Shown here one piece after another: positions 57,558-64,000 of a stretch of 64,000 bases of DNA. The DNA comes from Costus lasius (taxonomy: Eukaryota > Streptophyta > Magnoliopsida > Zingiberales > Costaceae). Numbering within the stretch: the first letter of the stretch is position 1; each line of letters opens with the position of its first letter. The stretch lies in contig CM050454.1 of the NCBI GenBank assembly GCA_027563935.2, positions 20,333,501 to 20,397,500 on the forward strand. The letters run 5' to 3'. The translations under genes and the position numbers were made by a program. Below the pieces are notes generated by a model. The model saw only the letters and a list, made by a program, of their open reading frames with translations. It searched no databases and was not told the origin of the DNA.

Positions 57558-59030
57558 ATGCGTAGGAATCTTAGATCAGGACCTCTAGTTCCTTTAGATC
57601 CTGAGATTAACAAAACTCTTAGATTGTGCAGGAAGCTTAGATTTGAAGGAAGGCAGGAAGAAGAAATAGTCATAGCAGACAGAAGATCACTTAGGGACTA
57701 TGCAGCCCCTAATCCACAGGAGATACATTCTAGCATTGCTAGACCAGCGATAGAGGCTAATAACTTCAAAATTAAGCCTGCTTTTCTATCTATGATCCAG
57801 CAAAATCAGTTTGGAGGAACTCCACTTGAATATCCTAATCAACATCTTGCTTTATTTCTTAAACTATGTGATACTATTAAAATTAATAGTGTTTCCGGTG
57901 ATGCATTAAAACTTAGATTATTTTCTTTTTCTCTTAGGGACCGAGCACGTTCTTGGCTGCAATCTCAACCTACCGGTACCTTCACTACATGGAATCAACT
58001 GTCTAATGCTTTCTTGATGAAGTACTTTCCACCCAACAAGACAATCCAATTGAGGAACCAAATTACTAGCTTTGCATAGTGGGATGGCGAGTCTTTTAGC
58101 GAGGCATGGGAGCATTTCAACGAGTTACAATGGAAGTGTCCTCACCATGGCCTTGAAAAATGGGTTTTAATTCATACATTTTATAATGGTTTACTTTATA
58201 ATACCCGCCTGACCGTTGATGCTGCTGTAGGAGAAGCCCTCATGAGCAAAACCATTGAAGATGCTTTCACCTTGTTTGAAAAGACGGCTTTGAACCACAA
58301 CCAGTGGACTACAGAGAGAGGAGTGATATATCGGCCTCCTCATGGTAAGAATGAAAACGATAACTGGCGCACCTTGGCTGAGAAGGTAGATTCTTTGAGC
58401 AATAGATTTGACTCTTTTCAAATGCAAACTGCTATAGTTTCATCTTCTATTATCTGTTATATTTATGGTAATCATGGACATTATTCTGAGGAGTGTAAAG
58501 TAATTGCTGATCAGGGTATAGAGCAAGTTAATGCTATAGGGGGTTACAATCAAAGTGGAAATAATGACCCCTATTCTAGTACATATAACCCTAGATGGAG
58601 AAATCACCCAAACCTATCATGGAAGAGTAATCAGGGAGCGCAAATAGATTTTAGACAACAATTTCATGCCAGGAATTCCAATCCTAATCCTTCTAAGACT
58701 AGTTTAGAAGTGATGTTTGAGAAATTTATGAGTACCTAGTAAAAAAAATGAGGATGTGAATGATACTCTCAAACAAATCAACTCTAGGATGGATAGAATG
58801 AAATCTAGGATGGATAACATGAGTGCTCACAACAAAATGTTAGAAAACCAAATAGTACAACAAGCTAGCACCTCTTATAGACCCCTAGGGAAATTACTTG
58901 CTAAACCTGAACCAAACCCTAGGGAACGGTGTAATGCTATAATCACTAGGAGTGGGAGGCAATTAGATGAACCTAGAGGGAGATTTGAGGATAATGAAGA
59001 AGAGCCTGAGATTGAATATAGCAGTTAACC
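57558..59030 (+). pseudogene. E2 gag
   Basis: Open from ATG 57558 to TAG 58077-58079 with FLSMIQQNQFGGTPLEYP and SFSLRDRARSWLQSQPTG, continuing in frame toward the knuckle region. The knuckle reads CYIYGNHGHYSEEC; the second cysteine of CCHC is replaced by tyrosine, one G-to-A step from Cys. Later parts include repeated RMDxMxSRMDxM coiled-coil text and NPRERCNAIITRSGRQ. Further stops occur near 58739 and 59030. Better preserved than E1, but not intact. Confidence 0.83.
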
Positions 59031-59280
59031 AGTTTTAGAAAATCCCCCTATACATGAGCAGTCCCAAACTAGTTCGCACCCTCATTAGAGTGATGAACCT
59101 AAAGGTGATGAGCTATGTCAGCCAGATATTCCTAGACCTAGTTCACCTACATCTTATAGGCCACCTATACCTTTTCCCCAAAGATTAGTTCAAGCAAAAT
59201 TAGATAAGCAGTTTGGGAAATTTCTTGATGTTTTAAAGAAGCTTTATATTAATACCCCATTTACTGAAGCTTTATCTTAA

Positions 59281-59766
59281 ATGCCCACATATGCTAAGTT
59301 TTTAAAAGAAATTTTGTCAAATAAAAGAAACATAGAGAACTATGATACTGTGGCTTTAACTGAGGAGTGTAGTGTTATCATCCAAAACAAGTTGCCACCA
59401 AAATTAAAAGATCCAGGTAGTTTTTCTATTCCTTGTTCAATTGGGAGTATGGCTTTTGACCGAGCCTTATGTGATCTTGGTGCTAGTGTAAGCCTAATGC
59501 CTTTATCTATTTGTAGGAAATTGGACATGGGAGAGCTTAAACCAACTTCAATATCTTTGCAGCTCACTGATTCATCGGTTAAGTATCCTGTTAGAATCTT
59601 AGAAAATGTTCCGATCAAAGTCGGTAAGCATTTTGTCCCAGCAGATTTTGTAGTGTTAGAAATAGAGGAAAGTACTAAAAATCTAATTATTCTTGGTAGA
59701 CCATTTTTAGCCACTGCAGGGGCAGTTATTGATGTTAAGAAAGGGAAACTCACTAAATATTGGTGA
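59281..59766 (+). pseudogene. E2 aspartic protease
   Basis: A continuous frame from MPTYAKFLKEILSNKRN to TGA at 59764. It shows SIPCSIGSMAF, active-site LCDLGASVSLMPLS, ELKPTSISLQLTDSSVKY, and IILGRPFLATAGAVIDVKKG. TAA directly precedes the first ATG (59278-59280), where E1 has a glutamine codon. It lacks the 82-bp duplication of E1. In normal elements the protease trims gag; a following reverse transcriptase is missing. Confidence 0.85.
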
Positions 59767-60282
59767 AAACATAATTGAGTTTGAGTTGGCCGATTCATTG
59801 AAAAAACTATCATATTCAGGATCATGTTGTAGTGTTGATGTAGTGGATAGTGTTGTTAATGATTTACATAAGTTATTTGATGAACCTTCTAATTTTGAAA
59901 GTGATACTTCTCTTAAGGGGTGTAAATAGAGAAATTGAGGAAAAGACTGATTTAAATTCAAAAAAGAAAAAAAAAGAAGAAACAAAAGAGAAAAGAAGGA
60001 TTGAAACTGCTTGACAGAGGAAGAAAGTTCTTAAGCAAAGTTGGATACTGTTTCTTGAATGAGCCTTATGTATTTAGAAGTGGTGAACAAAACAAAGAGA
60101 AATCTGAATGGCGACTGAAGGAACCACAACCAAACCTGAGTGCAGAACAGTCAAGCTAATGACCTTTAAATTAGCGCTTCTTGGGAGGCAATCCAAGCAC
60201 TCTTACTTAGTTTAGTTTCTTTTATTTTAGTATATTTTTAGAGTTAATTTTTCTTCTCTTTTTGCAGGGAAAAATGAATTTT

Positions 60283-60775
60283 TTAGAAATTATGGCACTG
60301 CTGTAATAGAAATTACGACACTGTTGTAATAGAAATTACGGGCCGTAATCTTGGTCCGTTTTCATCCATAAACTTTTGGGTCTTTTATGGCAGTACCGTA
60401 AGTAATTTTATGTGCCGTAATTCAGGGTAATTATTGTACAGAAAGTTTTATGGTATTTAAGGCGGTACCGTAAGTATTTTCACTGGCCGTATTTTGGATC
60501 GAAATCTTTCCCGAGAGTTCTGCATCTTTTATGGTACTACCGTAATTCCAATATATTTTTGACCAGAGAGTTTCAAGATTTTTGTGCCAAATACGGTAGT
60601 GCGGTAACCATTTTTACGGTGCCGTAAGTTTAGCATATTTTTGAAAAAAAAAATTATGGTACTACTGTAATTCCAGTATATTTTTGACCAGAGAGTTTCA
60701 AGATTTTTGTGCCAACTACGGTAGTGCCGTAACCATTTTTACGGTGCCATAAGTTCAGCATATTTTTGAAAAAAA
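60283..60775. repeat. Internal palindrome array of E2
   Basis: Counterpart of 44300-44775, with half-sites such as GGTAGTGCCGTAA and ACGGGCCGTAAT. The last two units form a 124-bp tandem duplication (60531-60654 and 60655-60778) with few differences, showing how the array can grow. Confidence 0.85.
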
Positions 60776-60782
60776 AACTAGT

Positions 60783-60904
60783 ACGGTTTTGAGGATAGCA
60801 GGAGAGGTGGAGGTGATGATGGGGGCCAGGAAGGACAACATGATGATCCTATGGATGCAGCCCCTAAGAACACTGAAGAGATTGGATCTAATGATGATCA
60901 TTAG
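60783..60904 (+). pseudogene. Remnant C-terminus of the 3' ORF in E2
   Basis: Text from 'ggttttgaggatagcaggagaggtgg' to TAG 60902-60904 encodes an acidic end with QHDDPMDAA and EEIGSNDDH, matching E1 46660-46779. The preceding 1.9 kb of E1 (45 kb region plus ORF start) is absent, so the array is joined directly to the ORF end. Confidence 0.75.
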
Positions 60905-61841
60905 ATCTCTGTGAGTATCTTTTTCCCTACCTATTCCTTGTTTATCTTATATTGCTATTGATGTTTCATATCTTTATAGGGAAGGATGACTTGGATAGGT
61001 CAAACTTCTTGTGTCCGCTGCTGCTATATACTGCTTGTCATGACTCTCTGAATTTTAAAATTTGATTTGGTTGTATCACTATGATTCTGAATTTGTTATT
61101 GTGATTTTGAATTCAATAGGGTTGTATGATATTTGATTTTCTGTTGATATTGAGCACCTTTTGTGGGTGCGTACTGATCCATGATTGATTGTATAAATTT
61201 GTTTCTGAATGGATATATGCAAATTTTCTCTTGTTATGGTTTTATGCTATAATGTTGAAGTGTGGTCCATTTCTGAAAATTCTACTGACAATATGATTTT
61301 CTTGATGATAAATTTGTCAAATGTCTGTGATTAAGGATAGACCTATTGTGATGAATTTATTTCTTTAATATATGTCAGTCTATTGGAATTTCTCATTGAT
61401 TGATGCTAGAGATTTTGGATAGATATATTGTTTGATGAATATGATCTAAAAGTGAAGCTACTTCTTTAAATAAAACAAGCATATGAGTATGATTTTTGAG
61501 TTGATATCGATTGATTAACTTAGTTGATATTCGATCTATTTGCTTTTTGTTGGGGAGAAAGATGCCATGATCCAATATTAAGAGAGGTGACTCCCTTACT
61601 TGGCATTGCGTAAAATTGGCAGTGGTACCAAAGACATGGGTTGAAGTCGAAATAAAAATTTAGAGAATGACTCCTAGTCTTGGCACTGTGTTGATGTGCG
61701 GTGGTACCAAAGTTAAGAGTTGAAGTCCAAACATGAAAGTATGCATCTATGTGGGTACATATCATGAGAGAAATCGTTTTACATTGACTCCGCTATCTCA
61801 AGTAAGATTCTTCCTACCAAAGCGATATGAGTTCCATTACA
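60905..61841 (+). other. E2 3' untranslated region, cut by LTR-A
   Basis: Collinear with E1 46780-47720 ('gggaaggatgac', 'actcccttacttggcattg', 'gggtacatatcatgagagaaatcg'). It stops at TTACA (61837-61841), the presumed left target duplication of the LTR-A insertion. Confidence 0.75.
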
Positions 61842-64000
61842 TGTTGGTGTTTATGCCCTGCAGACCAATGTTTGGACATAGTCGGACATTGTTTAAATGT
61901 ACTTTGATAGAATTATTATTCTCTATAAAGGCATGGTCGTTATTATGCAGACTTCTCTACCTGTGTTGATGTATTGAGTTGCATATATAATGTCCCAGGA
62001 GTTTGGATTGGATCCATTCTCATAAGCTATCCCCAGACAAGGTACCATAGCAGATATGGGACAACTTTGGTACATGTGAGACTAGTGTATGGGCTGGTTA
62101 GGTGCGGGGCACAGTAACGCAGACATACAAGTGCATTGGATGCACTGGACTGATCCACCATGAGGATAGACTTGTCTAGTCAACGAGTCAATCTCACATG
62201 CAAGAGGTTTGCATTGATCCTTAGACTTGAGGTATTCATATCTAGATTTGATGATGGGTATGCTTTGATACAGTCTTACGTCTCTCCATAATTGGGAGAC
62301 CAAAACGACTGACATTGGGCATGTCATAAGTCATGTAGAGACATGGATGACCAATAGTAGGATTTGCCCCTTCCTTATTGAAAGCATGATATCCACTCCG
62401 GGGCGCCCCACCTTATTGGTGCATGACAGGAATGTGTGGCCACACTTATTGAGTTATGACCAATGCATTGGATTGATAAACTTGAGACTAATCCAATGGC
62501 AGGATATCAGTTTAGGCAAAGGGATCTATAATGCAATGGGAATCCTCGTTGCTTGTTAGGAGTTGTTGCCATAATGACTTAAGTCCTATGACATGGGTAG
62601 TAGTGATGTGTTGCTAGATACCCCCCACTACTTATGATGTTTACATCATTGCCATCGTCATATGGATCCTACGGGGTCACACGCAATAGACTCTTGACGT
62701 TGCTTTAATCAGAAGCCTTAGGATCAAGTTATTGAATAACTTGGATCCATTTGGAAGATTTCATCAGCGCCAATGGGCCTGATGAGTTGGAAGAAAGTTA
62801 TTGGAGCAAAACTTCAATTTTGGCAGGTTGACCCGAAATTGACCTTAATTGGTTATATTTGGATTAGGGTTGCATTGGATTAGATCCAATGGCTTAATCA
62901 ACCCATGTAATGAAGTTTGGGCTAACTCATTATCCAATGAGGCCCAATAATAAGTTGTCATGAAGAGATTAGAGGCAAAAAGGGCATAATGGGGAGAAAT
63001 CTCACCCCATTGGTGCCTAGGGGCATAATGGGGTGAGGGAGGCGCCTTTGCTTCATTATGGAAGTAAAGGGCGCCTAGCCCTTCTTCCTAGGATGGAATG
63101 CATGCCTTTAAGGCATCTCTTGGGCTGATATGGTTATAGGGCAAATAAGGATAGGTTGAATGAGGTTTATGGAAAAGTCTTAGAGACTTTCTTTGCCACA
63201 AACCCCCTTCATCCTAGCCGCCCACTTGGCATGATCTTGGCCCTCCCTAAACCGCCTCTTGACCTTATAAATAAGACCCTAGCCGCCCCCTCTAAAAAGG
63301 TTAACTCCTTGAAGGCGTGAAGACACATAGAGAGGCGTGAGCAAGGGCAAAGGGTGACAACTTGAAGGTGGCGCAACTCTTCTTCCTCCTTGAAGCCGCA
63401 AGCTTTCTTCTCCTTCTTCACCTCTTGACGTAATTTGGAGAAGGGCTTGGTGGCGACATCTCTTGGAGAGAATTGGAAGCTTAGGGTGGTGACAATTTGA
63501 GAGCTTGGAGCTCTCCTTCTTCATCAAGGAGCGCAATCTTCTTCTTCCTTGGAACCGCAAGTTCTTCCTCTTCCTGTCTTCTTTGGCGCAAGGATTCTTT
63601 GTGCTTGGTGGCGTCTTCTTGCCACAAGCCCTCATCGTTCCTTGTCCATAGGCGCACCTTGGAGGTGGCGCAAGCAAAGAAGAAGAGGGAAGTCCTTGGC
63701 GGCATCTTCCCTATCCCCTCCTTGGCGCAAGTTCTCTTGAAGGTGGCGCAAGTGAGGTGAAGGCTTGATTCTCTTCTCGAGGCTAGCACCAAGCGTGGAA
63801 GGGAGCAACGATCAGGGAGTCGATGCTTGGATACTTGTAAAGGGCGAACACTTGGGCGCCTTCAACATGGCTTCGGCAACTAGACAAGCAAAAGAGGTAC
63901 ATCTCTAACACATCCTTGTGTCTTCTCTCTCACATGGATCCTTGGGACCGGAATATGTTTCGGGTGTAATGATTCTTCCGCTGCGTCCTGGGACTGCAAA
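61842..64000 (+). mobile_element. LTR-A copy 2, runs past the window end
   Basis: Starts TGTTGGTGTTTATGCCC and follows the solo LTR 4600-6856 almost to its end; about 30 bases are missing at the window edge. Differences include altered GGCGC-rich text at 63050-63700. It sits inside E2 in the same orientation. Whether it is a solo LTR or the 5' LTR of a full element lies outside the window. Confidence 0.88.
63266..63273 (+). promoter_or_regulatory. TATA box of LTR-A copy 2
   Basis: TATAAATA, a better consensus than its counterpart at 6246-6254, at the same relative position. Confidence 0.5.

Larger units (their letters stand above)
55535..61841 (+). mobile_element. Athila-like element E2, interrupted on the right
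   Basis: Second member of the E1 family: 5' LTR 55535-57368, PBS, gag, protease, spacer motif, palindrome array and 3' untranslated region, then LTR-A is inserted at 61842. The 3' LTR is not in the window. Like E1 it has no reverse transcriptase, RNase H or integrase. It has in addition lost the 3' ORF except its last codons. Stops are fewer than in E1 but present. Confidence 0.88.

Overview
This is nuclear DNA of a flowering plant. The only host gene recognised is an intron-rich auxin response factor of the ARF3/ETTIN type on the minus strand, and almost everything else is plant retrotransposon sequence: Ty1/copia, Ty3/gypsy chromovirus, Athila-type gypsy, solo LTRs and small non-autonomous elements. 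The ARF resembles monocot ETTIN proteins and the ACCGGTAC-rich islands recall repeats I associate with Zingiberales. That taxonomic placement is a weak inference.

Layout. 1-1 kb: copia reverse transcriptase relic (minus). 4600-6856: 2.26-kb solo LTR (called LTR-A here) with a perfect 5-bp target duplication; a second copy runs off the window at 61842-64000. 8197-13756: chromovirus with both LTRs but without reverse transcriptase, RNase H or the integrase N-terminus. 14863-16137: 1.28-kb solo LTR with a perfect target duplication and three TGACGT hairpins. 17180-33890: nine recognisable ARF exons, including one 12.8-kb intron loaded with repeats (LINE and copia relics, a 34-bp minisatellite, a small LTR element, GC-rich islands). 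35-39 kb: diverged LTR-like repeats. 39465-50005: complete 10.5-kb Athila-like element (E1) with 1.87-kb LTRs and target duplication GGAAC. 50-55.5 kb: older related LTRs. 55535-61841: second Athila-like copy (E2), interrupted by LTR-A.

The ARF retains both tasiR-ARF complementary sites, the hallmark of ETTIN genes under TAS3 control. It also carries a +2 frame break in a six-G run, and its N-terminal exons are missing behind a patch of scrambled exon copies. It may be a decaying copy, or the frame break may be an assembly error.

The most unusual signal is a family of palindrome arrays in the Athila-like elements. ATTACGGCACTGCCGTAAT and ATTACGGGCCGTAAT alternate inside the LTR, and related units recur in a second array inside the element. 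Older related LTRs carry palindromes of different sequence at a similar place, which suggests that pairing rather than sequence is conserved. E1 and E2 lack pol in the same way, so they look like a non-autonomous lineage that spread with helper enzymes.
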